Shown here: piece by piece, positions 46,935 to 59,300 of the stretch
Layout: every line of letters begins with the position of its first letter
Numbering within the stretch: position 1 is the stretch's first letter
Source of the DNA: Thamnaconus septentrionalis
Lineage: Eukaryota > Chordata > Actinopteri > Tetraodontiformes > Monacanthidae
Assembly (NCBI GenBank): GCA_009823395.1
Contig: CM020511.1
Location: 22,762,501 to 22,826,500 of the forward strand
DNA: 64,000 bases
Direction: 5' to 3'
The notes under the pieces: model-generated
Told to the model about the DNA's origin: nothing
The model's database searches: none
What the model saw: only the letters and a program-made list of their open reading frames with translations
Program-made: the position numbers and the translations under genes

Positions 46935-48084
46935 AAGGTCCCATATTATGCCACTTTTCCACTTCTTAAAATAGTTCTCAAATGTGTAAAAGACCTGTCT
47001 GTGACCTGCATTAGTCAAAATTGACTTTGGATCTAATATTTTTGCTGTCCCTAAATCAGCAAAACCGCTTGTGCAGAACAGCCCGTTTTAGGGCCTGTCA
47101 CCTTTATGTTAATGAGTTGCACCTGGCCACCCTTCTTCTCGAACGGGCTGTGGCTTCGCCCGTAGCCATGCGCTAATGTTGTGAATGCGAGCGACTCGGT
47201 CATGGCTAGCAGAAGCAGTGGTGCAACCGCACCAGTTTGAGCCAGAGTCTGACCCGAGGAGAGGCTTCGCAGAAATACGGACTCAACGACTGCAACAGGA
47301 CATTTCAGAGTGGTAAGATACTGTGCGTCTTTCTATTTTAAAGTTTTTACTTTGTGCGTTGTTCCACTGTCACTTACACGTTAGCTCATGCTAACGGTCA
47401 CGCCTGCTCGCCATTACTCGAGCTCTTCTGGTGAAAGAGTGGTAAGATACAAATACTGTGCGTCTTTCTATTTTAAAGTTTTTACTTTGTGCGTTGTTCC
47501 ACTGTCACTACACGTTAGCTCATGCTAACGCTTCACGCCTGCTCTTGTCATTACTCGAGCTCTTCTGGTGAAAGAGTATTTTTCTAAACAGTGCAGTAAC
47601 GTTATACTCATCTCTCCTCCGTATATTCTTCAAGTCTACCTATAAAAAAAGAAAGTTGTCGTCACGGAGCTGTTAATAACCCCAGCAAATACTCAGACTG
47701 CTACCAGCATAATGCTAAAACTAAAAAGATACTTAACTATCAAACTATGTAACGCAAAAACTATATATATAAAGTCTTGCAACGTTTTCAGCAGAGCTGT
47801 CTTAACATAGAAACGAACATTTTTTTCCTAGGTATTTTTAATGTACCTTTTTTTTGTTTAACTTAAGCTTAAATATGTCTGTATCCACAATATGTCATAG
47901 TCAAAATTAGAGGCAGTGCCATGTTGCTTAAAATGCCACTGTTCTCCATCTCAACGTAAGACAAATGTCACAAGTCTTATCCAACTCTGCTTGTGTTGGC
48001 AACTTTCATTCAGGTGAAATTATAACTTTTTCTTTTGACAGGTGCTCCTGTGGAAACTGTAACGCCATGCCCACGGAGAAGGAA
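46935..48084 (+). pseudogene. P2X7 cytoplasmic-domain-like gene, copy 2, cut in exon 2
   Basis: Upstream module (46935-47201), exon 1 (47202-47312) with the same one-base slip, the 129-bp donor duplication (47308-47577), and the first 43 bp of exon 2 (48042-48084: CSCGNCNAMPTEKE). The remainder of exon 2 and all of exon 3 are replaced by satellite. Confidence 0.85.
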
Positions 48085-48780
48085 GGCTCCAGCCCCTCAC
48101 CCAGGGCTCCAGCCCTGCTGCCCGGTCCCCCCACTGCACCAGGGGGTCCCTGCCTGAGGCGATTGTTGTCGCTTGCAGTGCACGGCACCCTCTCGATCAA
48201 GCTGTCCCCTGGCCACCCTGTTGGTTGTATTTACCTCCATGTCTTAAGGTAAACTTTAAATTCCATTTCTTGAGTTTATTCTCCATATTTTCCCTGGGAT
48301 GATCTTCGGCTGACTTAATCTTCATCCAGAACTACAAGCCCTCACCAGCCTTTGTCTCCAGGCCACACGGGGCTCCAGCTCCCCAGCCCGGGTCCCCCAC
48401 TTACACCAGGGGTCCCAGCCTGAGGCCCAGGTTGTCATTGCCTTTGTGTCACGCCCACATCGGACAAGCTGTCCCCAGGCCAACCCCTTTGGTTGCATTT
48501 TCTTCCCATGTCTTAAGGTAAACTTTAAATTCCATTTCTTGAGTTTATTCTCCATATTTTCCTGGGATGATCTTCGCTGACTTAATCTTCCTCCAGAACT
48601 ATAAGCCCTCACCAGCCTGTGATCCAGGCCGACCCGGGGCTCCAGCTCAAGCCCAGTCCCCACTTTCACCAGGGGGCCCAGCCTGAGGCCCAGGTTGTCA
48701 TTGCAGGTGCCGCCCCACATCGGACAAGCTGTCCCCAGGCCACCCTGTTGGTTGCATTCACCTCCCAGGTCTTAAGGTAA
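48085..48780. other. Indel-rich satellite stretch at the duplication edge
   Basis: Relative to the consensus there are many single-base gains and losses: CGGTCCCCCCACTGCACC, TCGCTTGCAG, GCCTTTGTGTCACGCCC, CAACCCCTTTGG, TTCGCTGACTT. The neighbouring units from 48781 on are clean. The pattern resembles uncorrected sequencing consensus more than biological drift. Confidence 0.7.
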
Positions 48781-50094
48781 ACTTTAAGTTCCATTTCCCT
48801 TGGCTGATCTTCGGCTGACTTAATGTTGCTCCAGAACTCCAAGCCCTCACCATCCTGTGACTCCAGGTCACCCCAGGCCTCCAGCTCCCCAGCCCGGTCC
48901 CCCACTTACACCAGGGGGGCCCAGCCTGAGGCCCAGGTTGTCATTGCTTTGTGCTGCCCCACATCGGACAAGCTGTCCCCAGGCCACCCTGTTGGTTGCA
49001 TTTTCTTCCCATGTCTTAAGGTAAACTTTAAATTCCATTTCTTGAGTTTATTCTCCATATTTTCCATGGGATGATCTTCGGCTGACTTAATCTTCCTCCA
49101 GAACTATAAGTCCTCACCAGCCTGTGAACCAGGCCGACCCGGGGCTCCAGCTCCAAAGCCCAGTCCCCCACTTACACCAGAGGGTCCCAGCCTGAGGCCC
49201 AGGTTGTCATTGCAGGGTGCCACCCCACATCGGACAAGCTGTCCCCAGGCCACCCTGTTGGTTGCATTCACCTCCCAGGTCTTAAGGTAAACTTTAAGTT
49301 CCATTTCCCTTGGATGATCTTCGGCTGACTTAATGTTGCTCCAGAACTACAAGCCCTCACCATCCTTTGACTCCATGCCACCCCGTGGCTCCAGCCCCTC
49401 ACCCAGGGCTCCAGCCCTGCTGCCCGGTCCCCCACTCGCACCAGGGGGTCCCTGCCTGAGGCGATTGTTGTCGTTGCAGTGGACAGCACTCTCTCGATCA
49501 AGCTGTCCCCAGGCCACCCTGTTGGTTGCATTCACCTCCCATGTCTTAAGGTAAACTTTAAATTCCATTTCTTGAGTTTATTCTCCATATTTTCCCTGGG
49601 ATGATCTTCGGCTCACTTAATGTTGCTCCAGAAGTACAAGCCCTCACCAGCCTTTGTCTCCTGGTCACCCCGGGCCTCCAGCTCCCCAGCCCGGTCCCCC
49701 ACTTACACCAGGGGGGCCCAGCCTGAGGCCCAGGTTGTCATTGCTTTGTGCCGCCCCACATCGGACAAGCTGTCCCCAGGCCACCCTGTTGGTTGCATTT
49801 TCTTCCCATGTCTTAAGGTAAACTTTAAATTCCATTTCTTGAGTTTATTCTCCATATTTTCCATGGGATGATCTTCGGCTGACTTAATCTTCCTCCAGAA
49901 CTATAAGCCCTCACCAGCCTGTGATCCAGGCCGACCCGGGGCTCCAGCTCCGAAGCCCAGTCCCCCACTTACACCAGGGGGGCCCAGCCTGAGGCCCAGG
50001 TTGTCATTGCTTTGTGCCGCCCCACATCGGACAAGCTGTCCCCAGGCCACCCTGTTGGTTGCATTCACCTCCCAGGTCTTAAGGTAAACTTTAA

Positions 50095-50620
50095 GTTCCA
50101 TTTCCCTTGGATGATCTCCATATTTTGACTTAATGATGCTCTTCGCTGACAAGCCCTCACCATCCTTGACTCCAAGCCCTCACCAGCCTGTGATCCCTCA
50201 CCCAGGGCTCCAGCCCTGCTGCCCGGGTCCCCCACTTACACCAGGGGGTCCCAGCCTGAGGCCCAGGTTGTCATTGCAGTGGACAGCACTCACATCGGAC
50301 AAGCTGTCCCCAGGCCACCCTGTTGGTTGCATTCACCTCCCATGTCTTAAGGTAAACTTTAAATTCCATTTCTTGAGTTTATTCTCCATATTTTCCTGGG
50401 ATGATCTTCGGCTCACTTAATGTTGCTCCAGAACTACAAGCCCTCACCAGCCTTTGTCTCCAGGTCACCCCTGGCTCCAGCTCCTGCAGCCCGGTCCCCC
50501 ATTTGCACCAGGGGGCCCAGCCTGAGGCCCAGGTTGTCATTGCAGTGGCAAGCGCCCCAGGCCTTGATCAAGCTGTCCCCTTCCAACCTGTTGGTTGCAT
50601 TTACCTCCCATGTCTTAAGG
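50095..50620. other. Scrambled, indel-rich satellite stretch
   Basis: Satellite words are out of order: GATGATCTCCATATTTTGAC, then GATGCTCTTCGCTGAC, and AAGCCCTCACC appears twice within 30 bp. Single-base indels (CCCGGGTCCCCC) are frequent. A chimeric consensus of several units is the simplest explanation. Confidence 0.6.
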
Positions 50621-53600
50621 TAAACTTTAAATTCCATTTCTTGAGTTTATTCTCCATATTGTCCCTGGGATGATCTTTGGCTGACTTAATCTTGCTCCAG
50701 AACTATAAGCCCTCACCAGCCTGTGATCCAGGCACACCTGGGGCTGCCCAGCCCAGCCCGGTCCCCCACTTACACCAGGGGTCCCAGCCTGAGGCCCAGG
50801 TTGTCATTGCTTTGTGCCTCCCCACATCGGACAAGCTGTCCCCAGGCCACCCTGTTGGTTGCATTCACCTCCCAGGTCTTAAGGTAAACTTTAAGTTCCA
50901 TTTCCCTTGGCTGATCTTCGGCTGACTTAATGTTGTTCCAGAACTCCAAGCCCTCACCATCCTGTGACTCCAGGTCACCCCGGGTCTCCAGCTCCCCAGC
51001 CCGGTCCCCCACTTACACCAGGGGGGCCCAGCCTGAGGCCCAGGTTGTCATTGCAGGGTGCCGCCCCACATCGGACAAGCTGTCCCCAGGCCACCCTGTT
51101 GGTTGCATTCACCTCCCAGGTCTTAAGGTAAACTTTAAATTCCATTTCTTGAGTTTATTCTCCATATTTTCCATGGGATGATCTTCGGCTGACTTAATCT
51201 TCCTCCAGAACTATAAGCCCTCACCAGCCTGTGAACCAGGCCGACCCGGGGCTCCAGCTCCAAAGCCCAGTCCCCCACTTACACCAGAGGGTCCCAGCCT
51301 GAGGCCCAGGTTGTCATTGCAGGGTGCCACCCCACATCGGACAAGCTGTCCCCAGGCCACCCTGTTGGTTGCATTCACCTCCCATGTCTTAAGGTAAACT
51401 TTAAATTCCATTTCTTGAGTTTATTCTCCATATTTTCCCTGGGATGATCTTCGGCTCACTTAATGTTGCTCCAGAAGTACAAGCCCTCACCAGCCTTTGT
51501 CTCCAGGTCACCCCGGGCCTCCAGCTCCCCAGCCCGGTCTCCCACTTACACCAGGGGGGCCCAGCCTGAGGCCCAGGTTGTCATTGCTTTGTGCCGCCCC
51601 ACATCGGACAAGCTGTCCCCAGGCCACCCTGTTGGTTGCATTTTCTTCCCATGTCTTAAGGTAAACTTTAAATTCCATTTCTTGAGTTTATTCTCCATAT
51701 TTTCCCTGGGATGATCTTCGGCTGACTTAATCTTCCTCCAGAACTATAAGCCCTCACCAGCCTGTGATCCAGGCCGACCCAGGGCTCCAGCTCCGCAGCC
51801 CGGTCCCCCACTTACACCAGGGGGGCCCAGCCTGAGGCCCAGGTTGTCATTGCTTTGTGCCGCCCCACATCGGACAAGCTGTCCCCAGGCCACCCTGTTG
51901 GTTGCATTTTCTTCCCATGTCTTAAGGTAAACTTTAAATTCCATTTCTTGAGTTTATTCTCCATATTTTCCATGGGATGATCTTCGGCTGACTTAATCTT
52001 CCTCCAGAACTATAAGCCCTCACCAGCCTGTGAACCAGGCCGACCCGGGGCTCCAGCTCCAAAGCCCAGTCCCCCACTTACACCAGAGGGTCCCAGCCTG
52101 AGGCCCAGGTTGTCATTGCTTTGTGCCACCCCACATCGGACAAGCTGTCCCCAGGCCACCCTGTTGGTTGCATTCACCTCCCATGTCTTAAGGTAAACTT
52201 TAAATTCCATTTCTTGAGTTTATTCTCCATATTTTCCCTGGGATGATCTTCGGCTCACTTAATGTTGCTCCAGAAGTACAAGCCCTCACCAGCCTTTGTC
52301 TCCAGGTCACCCCGGGCCTCCAGCTCCCCAGCCCGGTCTCCCACTTACACCAGGGGGGCCCAGCCTGAGGCCCAGGTTGTCATTGCAGGGTGCCGCCCCA
52401 CATCGGACAAGCTGTCCCCAGGCCACCCTGTTGGTTGCATTTACCTCCCAGGTCTTAAGGTAAACTTTAAGTTCCATTTCCCTGGGATGATCTTCGGCTG
52501 ACTTAATGTTGCTCCAGAACTCCAAGCCCTCACCATCCTGTGACTCCAGGCCACCCCGGGGCTCCAGCTCCGCTGCCCGGTTCTCCATTTGCACCAGGTG
52601 GGGCCAGCCTTAGGCGGAGGTTGTAGTTGCAGTGGGCGGCGCCCTCTTGATCAAGCTGTCCCCTTTCCAACCTGTTGGTTGCAATTACCTCCAATGTCTT
52701 AAGGTAAACTTTAAATTCCATTTCTTGAGTTTATTCTCCATATTTTCCCTGGGATGATCTTTGGCTGACTTAATGTTGCTCCAGAACTATAAGCCCTCAC
52801 CAGCCTGTGATCCAGGCACACCCGGGGCTGCAGCTCCGCAGCCCGGTCCCCCACTTACACCAGGGGCGCCCAGCCTGAGGCCCAGGTTGTCATTGCTTTG
52901 TGCCTCCCCACATCGGACAAGCTGTCCCCAGGCCACCCTGTTGGTTGCATTCACCTCCCAGGTCTTAAGGTAAACTTTAAATTCCATTTCTTGAGTTTAT
53001 TCTCCATATTGTCCCTGGGATGATCTTTGGCTGACTTAATGTTGCTCCAGAACTACAAGCCCTCACCAGCCTTTGTCTCCAGGCCACCCCGGGGCTCCAG
53101 CCCTGCTGCCCGGTCCCCCACTCGCACCAGGGGGTCCCATCCTGAGGTGATTGTTGTCGTTGCAGTGGACGGCACCCTCTCGATCAAGCTGTCCCCTGGC
53201 CACCCTGTTGGTTGTATTTACCTCCCATGTCTTAAGGTAAACTTTAAATTCCATTTCTTGAGTTTATTCTCCATATTTTCCCTGGGATGATCTTCGGCTG
53301 ACTTAATCTTTCTCCAGAAGTACAAGCCCTCACCAGCATTTGTCTCCAGTCCACCCCGGGGCTCCTGCTCCCCTGCCCGGTCCCCCACTTACACCAGGGG
53401 GGCCCAGCCTGAGGCCCATGTTGTCATTGCTTTGTGCCGCCCCACATCGGACAAGCTGTCCCCTGGCCACCCTGTTGGTTGCATTCACCTCCCAGGTCTT
53501 AAGGTAAACTTTAAATTCCATTTCTTGAGTTTATTCTCCATATTTTCCCTGGGATGATCTTCGGCTGACTTAATCTTCCTCCAGAACTATAAGCCCTCAC

Positions 53601-55959
53601 CAGCCTGTGATCCAGGCCGACCCGGGGCTCCAGCTCCGAAGCCCAGTCCCCCACTTACACCAGGGGGGCCCAGCCTGAGGCCCAGGTTGTCATTGCAGGG
53701 TGCCGCCCCACATCGGACAAGCTGTCCCCAGGCCACCCTGTTGGTTGCATTCACCTCCCAGGTCTTAAGGTCAACTTTAAGTTCCATTTCCCTTGGATGA
53801 TCTTCGGCTGACTTAATGTTGCTCCAGAACTCCAAGCCCTCACCATCCTGTGACTCCATGTCACCCCGGGCCTCCAGCTCCCCAGCCCGGTCCCCCACTT
53901 ACACCAGGGGGGCCCAGCCTGAGGCCCAGGTTGTCATTGCTTTGTGCCGCCCCACATCGGACAAGCTGTCCCCAGGCCACCCTGTTGGTTGCATTTTCTT
54001 CCCATGTCTTAAGGTAAACTTTAAATTCCATTTCTTGAGTTTATTCTCCATATTTTCCATGGGATGATCTTCGGCTGACTTAATCTTCCTCCAGAACTAT
54101 AAGCCCTCACCAGCCTGTGAACCAGGCCGACCCGGGGCTCCAGCTCTAAAGCCCAGTCCCCCACTTACACCAGAGGGTCCCAGCCTGAGGCCCAGGTTGT
54201 CATTGCAGGGTGCCACCCCACATCGGACAAGCTGTCCCCAGGCCACCCTGTTGGTTGCATTCACCTCCCATGTCTTAAGGTAAACTTTAAATTCCATTTC
54301 TTGAGTTTATTCTCCATATTTTCCCTGGGATGATCTTCGGCTCACTTAATGTTGCTCCAGAAGTACAAGCCCTCACCAGCCTTTGTCTCCAGGTCACCCC
54401 GGGGCTCCTGCTCCCCTGCCCGGTCCCCCACTTACACCAGGGGGGCCCAGCCTGAGGCCCAGGTTGTCATTGCTTTGTGCCGCCCCACATCGGACAAGCT
54501 GTCCCCAGGCCACCCTGTTGGTTGCATTCACCTACCAGGTCTTAAGGTAAACTTTAAATTCCATTTCTTGAGTTTATTCTCCATATTGTCCCTGGGATGA
54601 TCTTTGGCTGACTTAATGTTGCTCCAGAACTTCAAGCCCTCACCAGCCTTTGTCTCCAGGCCACCCCGGGGCTCCAGCTCCACAGCCCGGTCCCCCACTT
54701 ACACCAGGGGGTCCCAGCCTGAGGCCCAGGTTGTCATTGCTGGGTGCCGCCCCACATCGGATCAAGCTGTCCCCAGGCCACCCTATTGGTTGCATTCACC
54801 TACCAGGTCTTAAGGTAAACTTTAAATTCCATTTCTTGAGTTTATTCTCCATATTTTCCCTGGGATGATCCTCGGCTGACTTAATCTTCCTCCAGAACTA
54901 TAAGCCCTCACCAGCCTGTGATCCAGGCCGACCCGGGGCTCCAGCTCCGCAGCCCGGTCCCCCACTTACACCAGGGGGCCCAGCCTGAGGCCCAGGTTGT
55001 CATTGCTTTGTGCCGCCCCACATCGGACAAGCTGTCCCCAGGCCACCGTGTTGGTTGCATTCACCTACCAGGTCTTAAGGTAAACTTTAAATTCCATTTC
55101 TTGAGTTTATTCTCCATATTGTCCCTGGGATGATCTTTGGCTGACTTAATGTTGCTCCAGAACTACAAGCCCTCACCAGCCTTTTTCTCCAGGCCACCCC
55201 GGGGCTCCAGCTCCGCAGCCCGGTCCCCCACTTACACCAGGGGGTCCCAGCCTGAGGCGATTGTTGTCATTGCAGGGTGCCGCCCCACATCGGACAAGCT
55301 GTCCCGAGGCCACCCTGTTGGTTGCATTCACCTCCCAGGTCTTAAGGTAAACTTTAAGTTCCATTTCCCTTGGATGATTTTCGGCTGACTTAATCTTCAT
55401 CCAGAACTACAAGCCCCCACCAACCTTTGTCTCCAGGCCACCCCGTGGCTCCAGCCCCTCACCCAGGGCTCCAGCCCTGCTGCCCGCTCCCACACTCGCA
55501 CCAGGGAGTCCCTGCCTGAGGCGATTGTTGTCGTTGCAGTGGACGGCACCCTCTCGATCAAGCTGTCCCCAGGCCACCCTATTGGTTGCATTCACCTCCC
55601 AGGTCTTAAGGTAAACTTTAAATTCCATTTCTTGAGTTTATTCTCCATATTTTCCCTGGGATGATCTTCGGCTGACTTAATCTTCCTCCAGAACTATAAG
55701 CCCTCACCAGCCTGTGATCCAGGCCCACCCGGGACTCCAGCTCTGCAGCCCGGCCCCCCACTTACACCAGGGGGTCCCAGCCTGAGTCCCAGGTTGTCAT
55801 TGCAGGGTGCCGCCCCACATCGGACAAGCTGTCCCCAGGCCACCCTGTTGGTTGCATTCACCTCCCAGGTCTTAAGGTAAACTTTAAATTCCATTTCTTG
55901 AGTTTATTCTCCATATTGTCCCTGGGATGATCTTCGGCTGACTTAATCTTCATCCAGAA

Positions 55960-56350
55960 GTACAAGTCCTCACCAACCTTTGTCTCCAGGCCACCCGGTG
56001 CTCCAGCTCCGGCTCCAGCCCGGTCCCCCACTTACACCAGGGGTCCCAGCCTGAGGCCCAGGTTGTCATTGCAGGGTGCCGCCCACATCGGACAAGCTGT
56101 CCCCAGGCCACCCTGTTGGTTGCATTCACCTCCCAGGTCTTAAGGTAAACTTTAAGTTCCATTTCTTGAGTTTATTCTCCATATTTTCCTGGGATGATCA
56201 GAACTGACTTAAGCCCTCACAGAACTATACTCCCCTCACCAGCCTGTGCTCCAGCCCCTCACCCAGGGCTCCAGCTCCGCAGCCGGTCCCCCACTTACAC
56301 CAGGGGGTCCCAGCCTGAGGCCCATTGTTGTCATTGCAGTGTGCGGCCCC
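55960..56350. other. Second scrambled satellite stretch
   Basis: GATGATCAGAACTGACTTAA is followed by AGCCCTCACAGAACTATACT, and homopolymer losses occur (GCAGCCGGTCCC, GCCGCCCACATCGG). As at 50.1-50.6 kb, parts of different unit positions are mixed. Confidence 0.6.
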
Positions 56351-59300
56351 CACATCGGACAAGCTGTCCCCAGGCCACCCTGTTGGTTGCATTCACCTCC
56401 CAGGTCTTAAGGTAAACTTTAAATTCCATTTCTTGAGTTTATTCTCCATATTGTCCCTGGGATGATCTTCGGCTGACTTAATCTTCATCCAGAAGTACAA
56501 GTCCTCACCAACCTTTGTCTCCAGGCCACCCCGGTGCTCCAGCTCCGCAGCCCGGTCCCCCACTTACACCAGGGGGTCCCAGCCTGAGGCCCAGGTTGTC
56601 ATTGCAGGGTGCCGCCCCACATCGGACAAGCTGTCCCCAGGCCACCCTGTTGGTTGCATTCACCTCCCAGGTCTTAAGGTAAACTTTAAGTTCCATTTCC
56701 CTTGGATGATCTTTGGCTGACTTAATCTTCATCCAGAACTACAAGCCCTCACCAGCCTTTGACTCCATGCCACCCCGTGGCTCCAGCCCCTCACCCAGGG
56801 CTCCAGCCCTGCTTCCCGGTCCCTCACTCGCACCAGGGGCTCCCTGCCTGAGGCGATTGTTGTCGTTGCAGTGGACGGCACCCTCTCGATCAAGCTGTCC
56901 CCTGGCCACCCTGTTGGTTGTATTTACCTCTCATGTCTTAAGGTAAACTTTAAATTCCATTTCTTGAGTTTATTCTCCATATTTTCCCTGGGATGATCTT
57001 CGGCTGACTTAAATTTCCTCCAGAACTATCAGCCCCTCACCCAGGGCTCCAGCCCTGCTTCCCGGTCCCCCACTCGCACCAGGGGCTCCCTGCCTGAGGC
57101 GATTGTTGTCGTTGCAGTGGACGGCACCCTCTCGATCAAGCTTTCCCCTGGCCACCCTGTTGGTTGTATTTACCTCCCATGTCTTAAGGTAAACTTTAAA
57201 TTCCATTTCTTAAGTTTATTCTCCATCTTTTTCCTGGGATGATCTTCGGTTGACTTAATCTTCCTCCAGAACTATAAGCCCTCACCAGCCTGTGATCCAG
57301 GCCGACCCAGGGCTCCAGCCCCTCACCCAGGGCTCAAGCCCTGCTGCCCGGTCCCCCACTCGCACCAGGGGGTCCCAGCCTGAGGCGATTGTTGTCGTTG
57401 CAGTGGACGGCACCCTCTCGATCAAGCTGTCCCCTGGCCACCCTGTTGGTTGTATTTACCTCCCATGTCTTAAGGTAAACTGTAAATTCCATTTCTTGAG
57501 TTTATTCTCCATATTGTCCCTGGGATGATCTTCGGCTGACTTAATCTTCATCCAGAACTACAAGCCCTCACCAGCCTTTGTCTCCAGGCCACCCCGGGGC
57601 TCCAGCTCCGCAGCCCGGTCCCCCACTTACACCAGGGGGTCCCAGCCTGAGGCCCAGGTTGTCATTTCAGTGTGCCGCCCCACATCGGACAAGCTGTTCC
57701 CTAGGCCACCCTGTTGGTTGCAGTCACCTCCCAGGTCTTAAGGTAAATTTTAAGTTCCATTTCCCTTGGATGGTCTTTGGCTGACTTAATGTTGCTCCAG
57801 AACTCCAAGCCCTCACCATCCTGTGACTCCAGGCAACCCAGGGGCTCCAGCTCCGCTGCCCGGTCCTCCACTTACACCAGGTGGGGCCAGCCTTAGGCGG
57901 AGGTTGTAGTTGCAGTGGGCGGCGCCCACTCGATCAAGCTGTCCCCTGTCCAGCCTGTTGGTTGCAATTACCTCCAATGTCTTAAGGTAAACTTTAAATT
58001 CCATTTCTTGAGTTTATTCTCCATATTGTCCCTGGGATGATCTTTGGCTGACTTAATGTTGCTCCAGAACTCCAAGCCCTCACCAGCCTTTGACTCCATG
58101 CCACCCCGTGGCTCCAGCTCCGCAGCCCGGTCCCCCACTTACACCAGGGGGGCCCAGCCTGAGACCCAGGTTGTCATTGCTTTGTGCCGCCCCACATCGG
58201 ACAAGCTGTCCCCAGGCCACCCTGTTGGTTGCATTCACCTCCCAGGTGTTAAGGTAAACTTTAAATTCCATTTCTTGAGTTTATTCTCCATATTTTCCCT
58301 GGGATGATCTTCGGCTGACTTAATCTTCATCCAGAACCCCAAGCCCTCACCAGCCTTTGTCTCCAGGCCACCCCAGGGCTCCAGCTCCGCAGCCCTGTCC
58401 CCCACTTACACCAGGGGGTCCCAGCCTGAGGCCCAGGTTGTCATTGCAGGGTGCCGCCCCACATTGGACAAGCGGCCCCCAGGCCACCCTGTTTGTTGCA
58501 TTCACCTCCCAGGTCTTAAGGTACTCTTTAAGTTCCATTTCCCTTGGATGATCTTTGGCTCACTTAATGTTGCTCCAGAACTACAAGCCCTCACCAGCCT
58601 TTGACTCCATGCCACCCCGTGGCTCCAGCCCCTCACCCAGGGCTCCAGCCCTGCTTCACGGTCCCTCACTCGCACCAGGGGCTCCCTGCCTGAGGCGATT
58701 GTTGTCGTTGCAGTGGACGGCACCCTCTTGATCAAGCTGTCCCCTGGCCACCCTGTTGGTTGCAATTACCTCCAATGTCTTAAGGTAAACTTTAAATTCC
58801 ATTTCTTGAGTTTATTCTCCATATTGTCCCTGGGATGATCTTTGGCTGACTTCATGTTGCTCCAGAACTACAAGCCCTCACCAGCCTTTGACTCCATGCC
58901 ACCCCGTGGCTCCAGCCCCTCACCCAGGGCTCTAGCCCTGCTGCCCGGTCCCCCACTCGCACCAGGGGGTCCCTGCCTGAGGCGATTGTTGTCGTTGCAG
59001 TGTACGGCACCCTCTCGATCAAGCTGTCCCCAGGCCACCCTATTGGTTGCATTCACCTCCCAGGTCTTAAGGTAAACTTTAAGTTCCATTTACCTTGGAT
59101 GATCTTTGGCTGACTCAATGTTGCTCCAGAACTACAAGCCCTCACCAGCCTTTGACTCCAGGCCTCCCCGGGGCTCCAGCTCGGTAGCCCGTTCCCCCAC
59201 TTACACCAGGGGGGCCCAGCCTAAGTTCCAGGTTGTCATTGCAGGGTGCCGCCCCACATCGGACAAGCTGTCCCCAGGCCACCCTGTTGGTTGCATTTTC

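Larger units (their letters stand above)
32468..48084. repeat. Large tandem duplication, copy 2 (partner at 16081-31698)
   Basis: Offset +16,387 throughout. The only difference I found is one missing T in the poly-T before P2X7-like exon 2 (near 48030). The copy ends at ATGCCCACGGAGAAGGAA (48084), inside exon 2, and satellite (GGCTCCAGCCCC) follows without a gap. Confidence 0.95.
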
